Origin: Paenibacillus ehimensis NBRC 15659
GTDB lineage: Bacteria; Bacillota; Bacilli; Paenibacillales; NBRC-103111
Reading direction: 5' to 3'
Assembly (NCBI RefSeq): GCF_004000785.1
Contig: NZ_BILX01000017.1
Location: 42,821 to 106,820 of the forward strand
Length of the DNA stretch: 64,000 bases
Shown one piece after another: positions 54,529 through 63,328 of this stretch (position 1 is its first letter; each line of letters starts with the position of its first letter). The notes below the pieces were generated by a model. It ran no database searches, was not told the origin of the DNA, and worked only from the letters and a program-made list of their open reading frames with translations. Position numbers and translations under genes: made by a program.

Positions 54529-55017
54529 TCAGGCAGAGGGAAGCGGGTATTTGTCGAGCTGATGCTCCTCGATGAATACTGGCGTGCCGCTACGTTTGGC
54601 GGCATAATCGGCAATCTGCTTTCTTATATTGGGATACAGCACGATATTGTCCAGTTCGGACAGCGGAATCCACCGCACGCCCGTTTGATTCGGATCGGGG
54701 TTCGCCGGCATGGCAGGCGCCGATCCTTCTTTAAGCTTGCAATCGAAAATAAAGTGGATGCTGTGCGTGGGGCCATACACGTGATCGCTTAGATGCGGGG
54801 CGTATTCGTAGACGAAGGCCAGTTGTCCGACCTCGACGTCTGCGGCCGCTTCCTCCCGTGCCTCCCGGATCACCGCTTCGATGACCGATTCTCCGGCTTC
54901 GACGCCTCCGGCAGGCAGATTGTAATGAAGCCCGTTTTCGTCCGTGAATTCGATCAACAGCGCGCTGTCGTCCCGAAGTATAAGCGCGCAGGCGCGAACC
55001 CGTATTGGATAAGTCAC
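54529..55017 (-). CDS. Nudix hydrolase
   Basis: About 162 residues with a complete Nudix box: GGVEAGESVIEAVIREAREE (REXXEE). It opens YPIRVRACALILRDDSALLI and ends in a long C-terminal extension (VRWIPLSELDNIVLYPN). Hydrolyses a nucleoside diphosphate linked to another moiety; substrate unknown. The GTG at 55017 has a GGAGG SD; the frame to 55071 overlaps the next gene's region. Confidence 0.9.
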   Translation of the reverse strand: MTYPIRVRACALILRDDSALLIEFTDENGLHYNLPAGGVEAGESVIEAVIREAREEAAADVEVGQLAFVYEYAPHLSDHVYGPTHSIHFIFDCKLKEGSAPAMPANPDPNQTGVRWIPLSELDNIVLYPNIRKQIADYAAKRSGTPVFIEEHQLDKYPLPSA

Positions 55018-55054
55018 TTCGTTGTTCCTCCTCCCGTTTCCTCTCCCCGATGGA

Positions 55055-55861
55055 TTACTCCCGTCCGCCAAGTCCCGCCCGAACCATGGAAAGCAGACCC
55101 TCCAGACGGTCGGGAGGGCAGGCGACGATGTATGGCTCGGGGTTCAAGCCTTCGAACGGCCGGCCGTCGAAGTCGACGACCGCCGCGCCCGCTTCCTTCG
55201 CCAGCAGCAGGCCGGAATACAGGTCCTCGCCTTCCGAATTGTACAGCACGATGCCGTCCAAATCGCCGCGCGCAAGCATGCTCCACAGCAGTGTTGGCGC
55301 CCATAGCGACAGGACCCGTTTGCTGTGCGCGTCGAGATGGTGCTTCAGCGACGTGGCCTGTCCGCCCTTGCCGACGTCATGCCCTTGAATCCAGCCCAAG
55401 GTCATCCGCCCGGCGGCTGACGACGCTTTGACGCGGATCGGCAGCCCGTTGCACCAAGCCCCCTTTCCCTGCTCGGCGACGTACAAATTTTCCAGATGCG
55501 AATCGTAGATGACCCCCAGCCGCGGTTCCCCACGGTAGATCAGCGTCAGCGAAACGCCGTACGCCGGCAGCCCGATCGCGTAATTGTTCGTGCCGTCCAG
55601 CGGATCGACCAGCCAAAGCCAATCACTCTCCGCTCCGGACCAGCCGCTCTCCTCGCTGCGAATCCGATGCTCCGGGAAGCGCTCCTGCAGCCGGTTCAAA
55701 ATTTCCTTCTCGGCCAAATGATCGATCGCGGTCACCAAGTCCCCTTGATTTCCTTTGGCCATCACTTCTTTATCCCGGTCAAAATGCTCCTTCGCCAGCT
55801 TTCCTGCGGCCGCGGCCGCTTCGCAGGCAACCTCCCGGGCGATCCTCAACGTCTCGTCCAT
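55055..55861 (-). CDS. Inositol monophosphatase-family protein
   Basis: About 268 residues. Metal-binding motif LWLVDPLDGTNNYAIGLP and upstream EESGWSG give the acidic site of the IMPase/FBPase superfamily, and the C-terminal motif occurs around AGAAVVDFDGRPFEG. It dephosphorylates a sugar or inositol phosphate, or a PAP-type nucleotide. The ATG at 55861 has GGAGGAAG upstream. It lies between the Nudix and kinase genes on one leftward strand. Confidence 0.9.
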   Translation of the reverse strand: MDETLRIAREVACEAAAAAGKLAKEHFDRDKEVMAKGNQGDLVTAIDHLAEKEILNRLQERFPEHRIRSEESGWSGAESDWLWLVDPLDGTNNYAIGLPAYGVSLTLIYRGEPRLGVIYDSHLENLYVAEQGKGAWCNGLPIRVKASSAAGRMTLGWIQGHDVGKGGQATSLKHHLDAHSKRVLSLWAPTLLWSMLARGDLDGIVLYNSEGEDLYSGLLLAKEAGAAVVDFDGRPFEGLNPEPYIVACPPDRLEGLLSMVRAGLGGRE

Positions 55862-55898
55862 CAACCTTGTCTTCCTCCCCTGCTCCCGATAAGGCAAA

Positions 55899-57779
55899 TT
55901 ATACCTGATCCTCCTGCATAGCCTCAACCGGTGGCGAAGCCTGCCGGAGCCATATCGTCACAACCGTGCCTCGACCAAGCTCGCTTCCCACCCGGATATT
56001 CCCGTGATGGGCCAGGACGATCTGCCGGGCAATCGCCATCCCGAGCCCCGTTCCGTCCGACCCTCCTTCGGTATTCGTGCCGCGGTAATACCGTTCGAAC
56101 AGCCGGCCGACCGTTTCCTCATCCATTCCGCCGCCGTTATCGCGGATCTCCAAACGCACGAAGCTTTCGGCTTCTCCGTCCCCCGCGACGCTTACTTCTA
56201 CGTCCGTTCCTGCGGGATTATGCAGAACGGCGTTTGCCAGCAAATTCTCGATCGCCCGGCTGAGCCATCGTTCGTCTATCTGGGAAAAGAGCGGGGAAGA
56301 CGCCGGCTTGAACACGATCCGCGCGTCCGCAAATCTCGGATTCGTCCGAAAACGGCGAATGACGATCTCCGTCAGATCGTTCAGCTCGGTCTCCCGCAGC
56401 TCCAGCGGCAGCGCTTCGTTCTGCAAGCGGTAAGTCAGGCTGAGATCGTCGATCAGCAGCTCCATATATTCCGCCTTCTCGCGGATCACACCGGCAAATT
56501 CCCGGATTTCGTCGGCCGACCAGCCGTACTTCGGCGCTTCCAGCATATGCGAGTAGCCTTTAATCGACGTGAGCGGCGTTTTCAAATCGTGGGAGACTCC
56601 GGTGATCCACTCCTCTCTCGTCTGTTCCAGCTTGGCCCGCATCTCCTCGTTGCGGCTCAAAATGCCGGTAAGCCGCCTTAGCGAGAGGAACACGTCAGCG
56701 AACAAACGGTACCGGCGCTGCAGCCGGCCCTTGCGGTCCAGGCTGCGGGGCCCCCGATGTCCGTGCGGCTCGCGGAACTGTCCGCGCCCGAGCTGCTGAA
56801 GCCAGTCGATCATGTGGAGCACCGGCCCGCCGAAGCGGTTGGCGTACCAGAGCGACAGCAGCAGGAACAAGAGCAGCGTCGTCAGCAGCAAGCCGGCAAG
56901 CGCAACGAGCATGACGCCGATCTCGTTTTTCAGAACTCCCGCAAGAACCCCTTTCTCATGAAACGGGATGGTCACAACCCAAGTATACTGGGTGCGGGAA
57001 TCGTAATGAGAGGCCAGCTTGAGGTCGTATCTGTTGCCGTAAACCGACCGGAGTGCAAGCTCCTGAAGAGAGTATTCCGCCAGCACCTTCCCTGCGCTGC
57101 CGAACGAAGCAACCTGCCGCCCGGACGGGTCCAGCAGCTGCACCGCGGCATCCGCCTCCTTGAGCCGGTCCTCTAAGCCGGGAGGCAGCGTCAAGCCTGG
57201 CCCCGGCGCGCCGGCCGTTTCCATGACCATCTGCAGCAGACGCTTCTCCTCCGGGATGACGCCATAGAGCAGCGTATAGGTTACGCCGCCTCTCTGCCGG
57301 ATCCATACGGCCAAATCATACGGAAACGGCTCCTTTTTTTTCCAGTAAGCGACAAATTCCCCCGGCTTATAAGCGGTCGGAACGTCCTCGGGCGTATACA
57401 CCGAATAGGTTGCTCTCCCTTGATCGTCGAGCATTTGAACCCAGCCGCCTTCGCTTCTTACAAGGTCCAGCAGCTCCTCGTCAAAATGAGGCGTCCCCGA
57501 TTCATCCACTTCCATCGTGTCGATCAGCTTCAGCATGCCGGCCTGCGCAAAGCTGCGGCCCGCGTCGAGATCCAGCAGCTTCAGCTGCATCCAGTACAAG
57601 ATCAGGACCGCCAACACGACGAGCAGGATGCCGGCCACGATCAGCCGCAGGCTGAAATCGGCGATAAGCCGCCTGATGACCCGCTTGCCTCCGTCCGGCA
57701 CGGGCGACGGGACGGAAGCGGAAGCCGCACCGTCCCCTTGTTTCCCGCCATTCGCTCCCCCTGCCCGCCTAAACGTCAT
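55899..57779 (-). CDS. Membrane sensor histidine kinase with long sensor domain
   Basis: 626 residues. Two membrane helices (about 45-65 and 285-310) bracket a roughly 220-residue sensor. HAMP-like linker, HisKA (WITGVSHDLKTPLTSIKGY), N box (IENLLANAVLHNPAG), G1 (EIRDNGGGMDEET) and G2 (GTGLGMAI) follow. It starts 11 bases inside the regulator gene. Signal unknown. A divergent M23 peptidase is a possible output gene. Confidence 0.9.
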   Translation of the reverse strand: MTFRRAGGANGGKQGDGAASASVPSPVPDGGKRVIRRLIADFSLRLIVAGILLVVLAVLILYWMQLKLLDLDAGRSFAQAGMLKLIDTMEVDESGTPHFDEELLDLVRSEGGWVQMLDDQGRATYSVYTPEDVPTAYKPGEFVAYWKKKEPFPYDLAVWIRQRGGVTYTLLYGVIPEEKRLLQMVMETAGAPGPGLTLPPGLEDRLKEADAAVQLLDPSGRQVASFGSAGKVLAEYSLQELALRSVYGNRYDLKLASHYDSRTQYTWVVTIPFHEKGVLAGVLKNEIGVMLVALAGLLLTTLLLFLLLSLWYANRFGGPVLHMIDWLQQLGRGQFREPHGHRGPRSLDRKGRLQRRYRLFADVFLSLRRLTGILSRNEEMRAKLEQTREEWITGVSHDLKTPLTSIKGYSHMLEAPKYGWSADEIREFAGVIREKAEYMELLIDDLSLTYRLQNEALPLELRETELNDLTEIVIRRFRTNPRFADARIVFKPASSPLFSQIDERWLSRAIENLLANAVLHNPAGTDVEVSVAGDGEAESFVRLEIRDNGGGMDEETVGRLFERYYRGTNTEGGSDGTGLGMAIARQIVLAHHGNIRVGSELGRGTVVTIWLRQASPPVEAMQEDQV

Positions 57780-58488
57780 CGTTCCCGCCCCTCACCAGCT
57801 TATAGCCCAGCCCCCGGACGGTTACCAGCAATTCCGGCTCTGCAGGATTGCGTTCGATGCGTTCCCGGATGCGGTAAATATGGACCATAACAGTGTTGTC
57901 GTCGCTGCAACCGGAGCCGCCCCACACCCGCTCGTACAGCTCTTGCTTGTTGAAGATCCGGTTCGGATGCTTGCAAAAAAACAAAAGCAGCTGAAACACT
58001 TGAGCCGGGCAAGGAATCCGCCTGTCTTCGACCGTGAGCTCTCCCGACAGCTCATTCAGCCGAAACCGCCCGAAATCGTAGACTCCCTGCGTCGCGTGGC
58101 TTTCCGCGGATTTGGCAACCCTTCGGAGCTTCGCCTTAATCCGGGCAGCCACTTCGAGCGGATTGAACGGCTTGGTCACATAATCGTCCCCGCCCAAGGC
58201 GAAGCCGCTAAGCTTGTCCAGATCGGAAGAGCGCGCTGTCAAGAACAAGATCGGCGCATCGGTGCGCTGCCGGAGCTTCGGGCAGATCTCGAACCCGCTT
58301 TGACCCGGCAGCATCACGTCGAGCACAATATAATCGTAAGACCTGCGGTCGCATGCCGCGAGCGCTTCTTCGCCCGTCGCCGCCGTATCGATATGAACGA
58401 ATCCTTCTTTTTCCAATACCTTCTTCAACATGCGGACAATGGTCGGCTCGTCATCGACCAGTAAAACCGTTGCTTCGTTCGCCTGCAT
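57769..58488 (-). CDS. OmpR-family response regulator
   Basis: 239 residues: receiver VLLVDDEPTIVRML, phospho-acceptor in YIVLDVMLPGQSGFE, Thr in FLTARSS, Lys in YVTKPFNPLEVAARI, then a winged helix (PAQVFQLLLFFCKHPNRIFN). It is paired with the kinase gene at 55899, overlapping by 11 bases. Divergent from the M23 gene, with 173 bases between. Confidence 0.93.
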   Translation of the reverse strand: MQANEATVLLVDDEPTIVRMLKKVLEKEGFVHIDTAATGEEALAACDRRSYDYIVLDVMLPGQSGFEICPKLRQRTDAPILFLTARSSDLDKLSGFALGGDDYVTKPFNPLEVAARIKAKLRRVAKSAESHATQGVYDFGRFRLNELSGELTVEDRRIPCPAQVFQLLLFFCKHPNRIFNKQELYERVWGGSGCSDDNTVMVHIYRIRERIERNPAEPELLVTVRGLGYKLVRGGNDDV

Positions 58489-58661
58489 TCCATATCCTTC
58501 CTCCCCGGCCTATCGCTTCACTTATCATACCACACCGTGTTTACCCGCAAAGGAACGGAATCTTAACGGAGCCTTAACGAAAAAATTAAGGTTGCGGTAA
58601 GCTGCTGTTTCACCAGGAGTAAATCCGGCTACTTATACTTGAACGAAAGGAGAGGATACCG

Positions 58662-59567
58662 ATGTGGTTCGACGTTGCGTTGCTGTTTGTATCAACCTTG
58701 ATTTTCCCCGTCTATTTCATGATCGAGCTTGGGCGGAAACGAACGAGCAAGCTGGCGTGCTTCGCCTGGTTTCTTATTTCCGGTTCTTATTTGCTCTACA
58801 TTTTTAACGTCGGGAGGTGGGATTGGGTCGGTTATTATTTCCGCTACGCGCTCATCGCGTTCTGGCTTTATTCCATCGTGCGCGCCGTAAGAAATAACCG
58901 GGACGTGCCGCTGTGGCCGCCGCGCTCTTTCGTTTCGTGGATAGGCCCTGCGCTATCCGCAGTCTTCGCCGCATTATTTGTTATTCTGGGAGCTTATGCG
59001 CTCACCGGACATCAAACGTCCGAACAGGCGGTCGATCTGCGTTTTCCGCTGCGCGGCGGTACTTATCACGTCGCTCACGGCGGCAGCCGGACGATCGTAA
59101 ACTACCACCACGATTACTTGCCGCAGCAGTACGCGCTGGATATCGTAAAGCTGAATGCCGGAGGCTGGAGAACGAAAGGGATTTACCCAAGCGAGCTGCA
59201 AGCCTATGCCATCTACGGCGATACGCTGTACAGCCCGTGCAACGGGAAAGTGCTGGAAGCGGTCGACGGGTTCGAGGATGTAGCGCCCACCCTGTCGGAA
59301 AAGCTGCCGGAAGGCGTGCCGCCCGCCGGCAACCATGTTGCCATCGGCTGCCTGGACGCCAAAGTGTACGTCGCGCATATGCAGAAAGGCAGCGTGAAGG
59401 TGAAAGTAGGCGATACCGTTGATGTGAACACGCCGATCGGCCTTGTCGGCAATTCGGGAAATACGTCGGAGCCGCATCTTCATATCCACGCGGAGCGCAA
59501 TGGGGTGGGCGTGCCTATTACGTTTAACGGCGAGTTTTTGGCGCGAAACGGGTTAATCCGGCACTAG
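58662..59567 (+). CDS. Membrane-anchored M23 (lysostaphin-type) peptidase-like protein
   Basis: About 301 residues: four membrane helices in the first 110 residues, then an extracellular M23 domain. The zinc-site motif HLHIH is present in EPHLHIHAERNG, and VAIGC, VYVAHMQKG and VGNSGNTSEPH surround it. The other M23 metal motif (H-x3-D) reads QQYALD, with Gln in place of His, so catalysis is uncertain. SD AAAGGAG precedes the ATG. It is divergent from a two-component system that may regulate it. Confidence 0.82.
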   Translation: MWFDVALLFVSTLIFPVYFMIELGRKRTSKLACFAWFLISGSYLLYIFNVGRWDWVGYYFRYALIAFWLYSIVRAVRNNRDVPLWPPRSFVSWIGPALSAVFAALFVILGAYALTGHQTSEQAVDLRFPLRGGTYHVAHGGSRTIVNYHHDYLPQQYALDIVKLNAGGWRTKGIYPSELQAYAIYGDTLYSPCNGKVLEAVDGFEDVAPTLSEKLPEGVPPAGNHVAIGCLDAKVYVAHMQKGSVKVKVGDTVDVNTPIGLVGNSGNTSEPHLHIHAERNGVGVPITFNGEFLARNGLIRH

Positions 59568-59685
59568 AGGGAGAACCCTGCGGTCTGCCGGTTTGTCGGG
59601 AGAAGCCGCTTCGGTCCCTTGCGGAGGTTCTCCTCCCCCGCGATTCTGTGGTAAGATGGAGGAAATGAACGTAGAGGAGATACCG

Positions 59686-60420
59686 ATGCAAACCGTTTCC
59701 ATTTTAGGCGTACCATTTTCCAAATTATCCTTAGACGAAACCGTAAACGAGCTGCACCGCCGGCTGGACCGGAACGATCCGCGGCTGTTTCACTTGATTA
59801 CGGCTAATCCCGAAATTGTGATGAATGCAAGAAAAGATAGCGAGCTGCGGCACATTGTCGAGCAGGCCGACATGATTACGCCCGACGGGATCGGCATCGT
59901 CTTGGCTTCGCGTTTCAAGGGCGAGCCGGTGCCCGAGCGCGTAACCGGCTACGAGATGCTTCTCCGGCTATTAGCGCTCGGCCATGAGCATGGCTGGTCG
60001 TTCTACTTCTTGGGGGCCGACGAAGAAACGAGCAAGAAAGCCGTCGACATCATCATGAATCAATACCCGGGCCTCAAGGTCGCCGGCCGGCATAACGGCT
60101 TCTTTACCGCTGACGACGAACCGAAGCTCGTCGAGCAGATCGCAAGCGCCAAGCCCGACCTTCTCGTCGTAGCCATGGGCGCGCCGCGGGCGGAAAAATG
60201 GATTTTCAAATACAAAGGCCAGTTATCCGCCAAGCTCGCGATGGGCGTCGGCGGCAGTCTGGATGTCATCGCGGGCAAGGTCAAGCGAGCCCCGGTCGTC
60301 TGGCAAAAGCTGAATCTGGAATGGCTGTACCGCCTGCTGCGGCAGCCGTCCCGCTGGAGACGGCAATTGGTGCTTCCCCAATTCGCCATCCTGTTTCTGC
60401 TGAAGGGCCGCAAGAGTTGA
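59686..60420 (+). CDS. wecG: WecG/TagA/CpsF glycosyltransferase
   Basis: About 245 residues. Signature segments of N-acetyl-mannosaminyltransferases: ITANPEIVMNARKDSEL, DMITPDGIGIVLASR, WSFYFLGADEE, and VVAMGAPRAEKWIFKY with the catalytic region. It transfers ManNAc to undecaprenyl-PP-GlcNAc for teichoic acid or secondary wall polymer linkage. ATG 59686 has an AGAGGAG SD; the frame is open from 59593. Monocistronic as seen here. Confidence 0.92.
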   Translation: MQTVSILGVPFSKLSLDETVNELHRRLDRNDPRLFHLITANPEIVMNARKDSELRHIVEQADMITPDGIGIVLASRFKGEPVPERVTGYEMLLRLLALGHEHGWSFYFLGADEETSKKAVDIIMNQYPGLKVAGRHNGFFTADDEPKLVEQIASAKPDLLVVAMGAPRAEKWIFKYKGQLSAKLAMGVGGSLDVIAGKVKRAPVVWQKLNLEWLYRLLRQPSRWRRQLVLPQFAILFLLKGRKS

Positions 60421-60432
60421 CATTGTAAGAAA

Positions 60433-60457
60433 CCCTCCCATGAATATCATGGGGGGG
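60433..60457. repeat. Hairpin with poly-G run
   Basis: CCTCCCATGA and TCATGGGGGG are inverted copies (60434-60456), followed by a longer G run (nine G in all). It may be a terminator or simply an unstable homopolymer. The G run is a likely slippage site. Confidence 0.5.
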
Positions 60458-60467
60458 GGCAATAAAC

Positions 60468-60923
60468 CTAAGACTGCATATAATTCCTGATTAATTGACT
60501 TATGCGGGTCTGAGAAGTGCCTAGCATTCGGGCCAATTTTGCTTGAGAAGCTGTTGGATTTTCCTTCATGGCTTTTCGCAAACGCTTCAATGTAGCACTA
60601 AGTCTCGGGTTAGATTTGTTCACCGTCGAATGGTCACTACACGAAGTATTGATTTCTATCTGCTGCTCTTTAATTTGTGGTACGGGAAGATTATCAATAC
60701 ACCCCTGGCATACATAGTATCCCTTAAAGACCTTAAGTTGCTGGGTCCCATTACAAAACAAACATTCTGCTGCACGATACTTCCGATACGCAATCATTTT
60801 TTTCTCTTCATCGAACAAAACCTCTAAAGATTGATTCTCCGTTATATTCATCAGCCGTCTTACCTCAATAGGAATCACGATTCTTCCGAGTCGATCTAAC
60901 TCACGAACAATCCCCATACGCAA
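60468..60923 (-). CDS. AbrB-domain regulator with zinc ribbon and C-terminal HTH
   Basis: Three parts. Residues 1-45 form a SpoVT/AbrB DNA-binding domain (IVRELDRLGRIVIPIEVRRL). Residues about 53-80 form a four-cysteine zinc ribbon (CLFC and CQGC). Residues about 100-150 hold a helix-turn-helix (ASQAKLARMLGTSQTRISQL). The fusion suggests an AbrB-like regulator with extra protein or metal contacts. The start is the TTG at 60923 (SD GAGGTG, eight bases), better than the ATG at 60917. It may act in sporulation or transition-phase control, given the Spo0E-like neighbour. Confidence 0.75.
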   Translation of the reverse strand: MRMGIVRELDRLGRIVIPIEVRRLMNITENQSLEVLFDEEKKMIAYRKYRAAECLFCNGTQQLKVFKGYYVCQGCIDNLPVPQIKEQQIEINTSCSDHSTVNKSNPRLSATLKRLRKAMKENPTASQAKLARMLGTSQTRISQLIRNYMQS

Positions 60924-60987
60924 CTAACATTCACCTCAAATCCAAATTCAATTGACAGCAATGATTTGAACTGCACTCTCGAAAGCC

Positions 60988-61212
60988 TCAACGCTTTGGA
61001 GGCATGCTCCTGATTTGAGCAACCACAATATACTTGTCTAATCGTTGACTCAACGCAACAACACGGCCACACGTTAAGCTTTCCCCTTGCTTCACTGCGT
61101 CTTCCATTTGGGTCAGGATGCTCTTCATCTCGCTTTGCAAGGCTTCATCGTTTAAATTATGGAGTTCCGGTAAAGCGGCGGCCTCCTTTCCAGTCGCTTC
61201 TAATTGCGTCAT
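60988..61212 (-). CDS. Spo0E-family aspartyl-phosphate phosphatase
   Basis: 74 residues with the family pattern: a helical hairpin ending LTCGRVVALSQRLDKYIVVAQ, where S-Q-x-L-D is the catalytic motif of Spo0E-type phosphatases that remove phosphate from Spo0A~P. SD AAAGGAG precedes the ATG. It probably tunes sporulation. The gene lies upstream of the AbrB-like gene on the same strand. Confidence 0.8.
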   Translation of the reverse strand: MTQLEATGKEAAALPELHNLNDEALQSEMKSILTQMEDAVKQGESLTCGRVVALSQRLDKYIVVAQIRSMPPKR

Positions 61213-61392
61213 ACTTGCTCTCCTTTCAAAATTTTGCTAACTGTAAACTAACATTTGTTGCTTATAAATTGTAAATAAGGAATTAAAAGCAAAAAATCAT
61301 TAAGTTCCGTTACTTGTGCTTGTTGAGAAACCGGCTTAACATAGTAACTCTGTGCATACGCCGGTGATGTTGAAACCTGTGAAATTTCACAG

Positions 61393-61424
61393 AAAAAAAC
61401 AGACATCAAAAATCATGCCTGTTT
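61393..61424 (-). terminator. Terminator of the regulator-propeptide unit
   Basis: On the minus strand AAACAGGCAT pairs with ATGTCTGTTT (61397-61424, one G.U pair), followed by seven T (61393-61399). It lies 50 bases beyond the stop of the 40-aa peptide gene. Confidence 0.85.
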
Positions 61425-61473
61425 CCGAACATTCAATATCCTTTTATATTTCGAATCCCAATTTATTGAGCAG

Positions 61474-61596
61474 CTAATGTCCAGGTTCAACATCTGAATT
61501 TTGAACAACAGTAACGGGGTATGGCTCAGGAGGAAAATAAGGAACAGTTCCAATAAAAATGAAAGACAGAACTGCCATCAAGACGAGCTTCTTCAT
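61474..61596 (-). CDS. Exported 40-aa propeptide (RRNPP signal peptide candidate)
   Basis: A very short gene, 40 codons. An almost ideal SD GGAGGTG lies six bases before the ATG. The N-terminus is a signal peptide (MKKLVLMAVLSFIFIGTV), followed by PYFPPEPYPV and the hydrophilic tail TVVQNSDVEPGH. It starts 37 bases after the HTH/TPR regulator stop, and a terminator follows. This is the layout of Phr, PapR, NprX and AimP propeptides: secretion, cleavage, re-import of a short C-terminal peptide and binding to the upstream regulator. The mature peptide is probably within the last 10-15 residues. Confidence 0.8.
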   Translation of the reverse strand: MKKLVLMAVLSFIFIGTVPYFPPEPYPVTVVQNSDVEPGH

Positions 61597-61633
61597 ATCA
61601 CTCACCTCCAAATTAGGGGTTAATTTGGCATTA

Positions 61634-62905
61634 TTATATATTATACACCTCCTTCAACATGCTTACATACTGTAAATCAAATTGTGTATTTGCATTCAAA
61701 AAATAGGTAAAAATTTGATTCATGCACTCATCTCTCTCTTTAGTCCCATTAATTTTCCCAAAAGCGTGCATGCCAAGAACAAAGCTTTGTATCCCCTCGT
61801 AAACCATTCCAATTTCGAGCTGGTAGGCTCCTTTTTGACGGTAATACAATCCAATGACAGAACATGTATGCGGACCTTCGGGATTGTCGGGCAAAAATTC
61901 TCGTTCTTTTTCCAGCAATTCGGCGATCGATTTTATATCTTTAGTTTGCAGATAGATTTCAATAAGCTCGGTTGCAATGCTTATTTTGTATTTATTGCTT
62001 AGTTCATTCATGTAGCTTCGCAACAGCGGAATGGCAATATCATATTCTTTTTTTCTTGCTTTGGTTATAGCACGAGTAATTTTGGCTGCTTCGGCAACAA
62101 AATCATACTCAAACCTTTCGAATACATCTAAACATGTTTCTACCAAATCATAGTGCTTTAATTGTGAGTATGAATTAATCATAGCAAGATAAGCTCTAGC
62201 TTTTAGCTCAGTTTCTCTATCTTCTAAGTTAATACCTGTAATGCAATGTTTAATACAGTCCGTATATTTCTTTGTATTATGAGCATGTAAACCCATTCTA
62301 AAATAAAAAGTTATTTTTTCCTCTCTGGATAAAAAATCCGTGTAATATAGTATCTCTTGCCCTTCTTGATACGTTTGTTCCAGCCGTTTAAAATCAAGCC
62401 GTTCTATCAAATATTTCTGTAACAATCCTTTGGCCAAGAAGACCATAACGCCATGTCCTCTGGAGTATTCAATAATAACCTCGTAAAGCGCAACTTTCAA
62501 AGAATCTTCTTTCACGTTTGCCGCAAAATTAAATAGTCGTTGCAAGGATTCTTCCGTCTCCTTGCCGGGAGATTGAAGCAGCCGCAACGCTACCTTTTGT
62601 ACGAGAGAGAAGTTTCCTTCACAGTTCATGATTTCGTTTAGTATTTCAAACAAAGTATCAATACGATTTTCGTCTTCTAGGTAGCATTCGATTATTTCCT
62701 GATAGGGTATCTTTAAAGCAGAGGCTATCGTCTTTACCGTCTTAAATTCGGGATGTTTCGTTTCCCCACGCTCGATTCTATGAAGAACGCTTTTATTGAT
62801 TCCAGTAAGCTCCTCAAGTTCCGAATATGTCAAGTTTTTTTCTATTCGCAGTTGGAAGATGAAATCCCCGATGGTATGCTTCACGCCATTTTTGCCCATC
62901 ATCAT
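61634..62905 (-). CDS. RRNPP-type HTH/TPR quorum-sensing regulator
   Basis: 423 residues: an N-terminal HTH_3 domain (GDFIFQLRIEKNLTYSELEE, then LTGINKSVLHRIERGETKHP), followed by a long all-helical region made of TPR-like repeats (about 65-420). That is the layout of PlcR, NprR, Rap-like and AimR/AloR proteins. It is directly upstream of the 40-aa propeptide gene. The Paenibacillus AloR-AloP family is the closest system I know of. ATG 62905 (first of three consecutive ATG codons) has AAGGA eight bases upstream. A -35/-10 pair lies 37 bases upstream. Confidence 0.85.
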   Translation of the reverse strand: MMMGKNGVKHTIGDFIFQLRIEKNLTYSELEELTGINKSVLHRIERGETKHPEFKTVKTIASALKIPYQEIIECYLEDENRIDTLFEILNEIMNCEGNFSLVQKVALRLLQSPGKETEESLQRLFNFAANVKEDSLKVALYEVIIEYSRGHGVMVFLAKGLLQKYLIERLDFKRLEQTYQEGQEILYYTDFLSREEKITFYFRMGLHAHNTKKYTDCIKHCITGINLEDRETELKARAYLAMINSYSQLKHYDLVETCLDVFERFEYDFVAEAAKITRAITKARKKEYDIAIPLLRSYMNELSNKYKISIATELIEIYLQTKDIKSIAELLEKEREFLPDNPEGPHTCSVIGLYYRQKGAYQLEIGMVYEGIQSFVLGMHAFGKINGTKERDECMNQIFTYFLNANTQFDLQYVSMLKEVYNI

Positions 62906-62941
62906 ACATCACTTCCTTTTATTTGAAATAAAACAATCCAT

Positions 62942-62970
62942 ATTATAGCAAAGTATGATTTAACTTACAA
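62942..62970 (-). promoter_or_regulatory. Sigma-A promoter of the RRNPP regulator
   Basis: On the minus strand TTGTAA (62965-62970), a 17-base spacer and TATAAT (62942-62947), 37 bases before the ATG. A good vegetative promoter. Confidence 0.85.
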
Positions 62971-63328
62971 CAAACTGTAATCTTGTCATAACACTTTTCC
63001 TCATTTTTCGACAATTCTCGCTAAGATGTATTAAACTTGCCCAGTTAATGTTAAAAAATATTAATTTTTAACGATTTTCCCCAAATAAATAGACACACCT
63101 ACTCATTAACATATATTTCTATTAAATGATACATTATGGAAGAACAAGTAGATTGGCGCCGATGCTTGTGCAAGAACATTTTTTTAAAAAATAGGGAGTG
63201 AACAGCCGAATAAAAAAAAATCAAAGTAGCTTTTTTAAGCCCTGTTTTTTTATAGGGCAAACAAATTGGGACATTAATTTAACCGGCTCTTCGTTCTACT
63301 TCGTGGATAAAGTTACGTTTTCTAGGCT

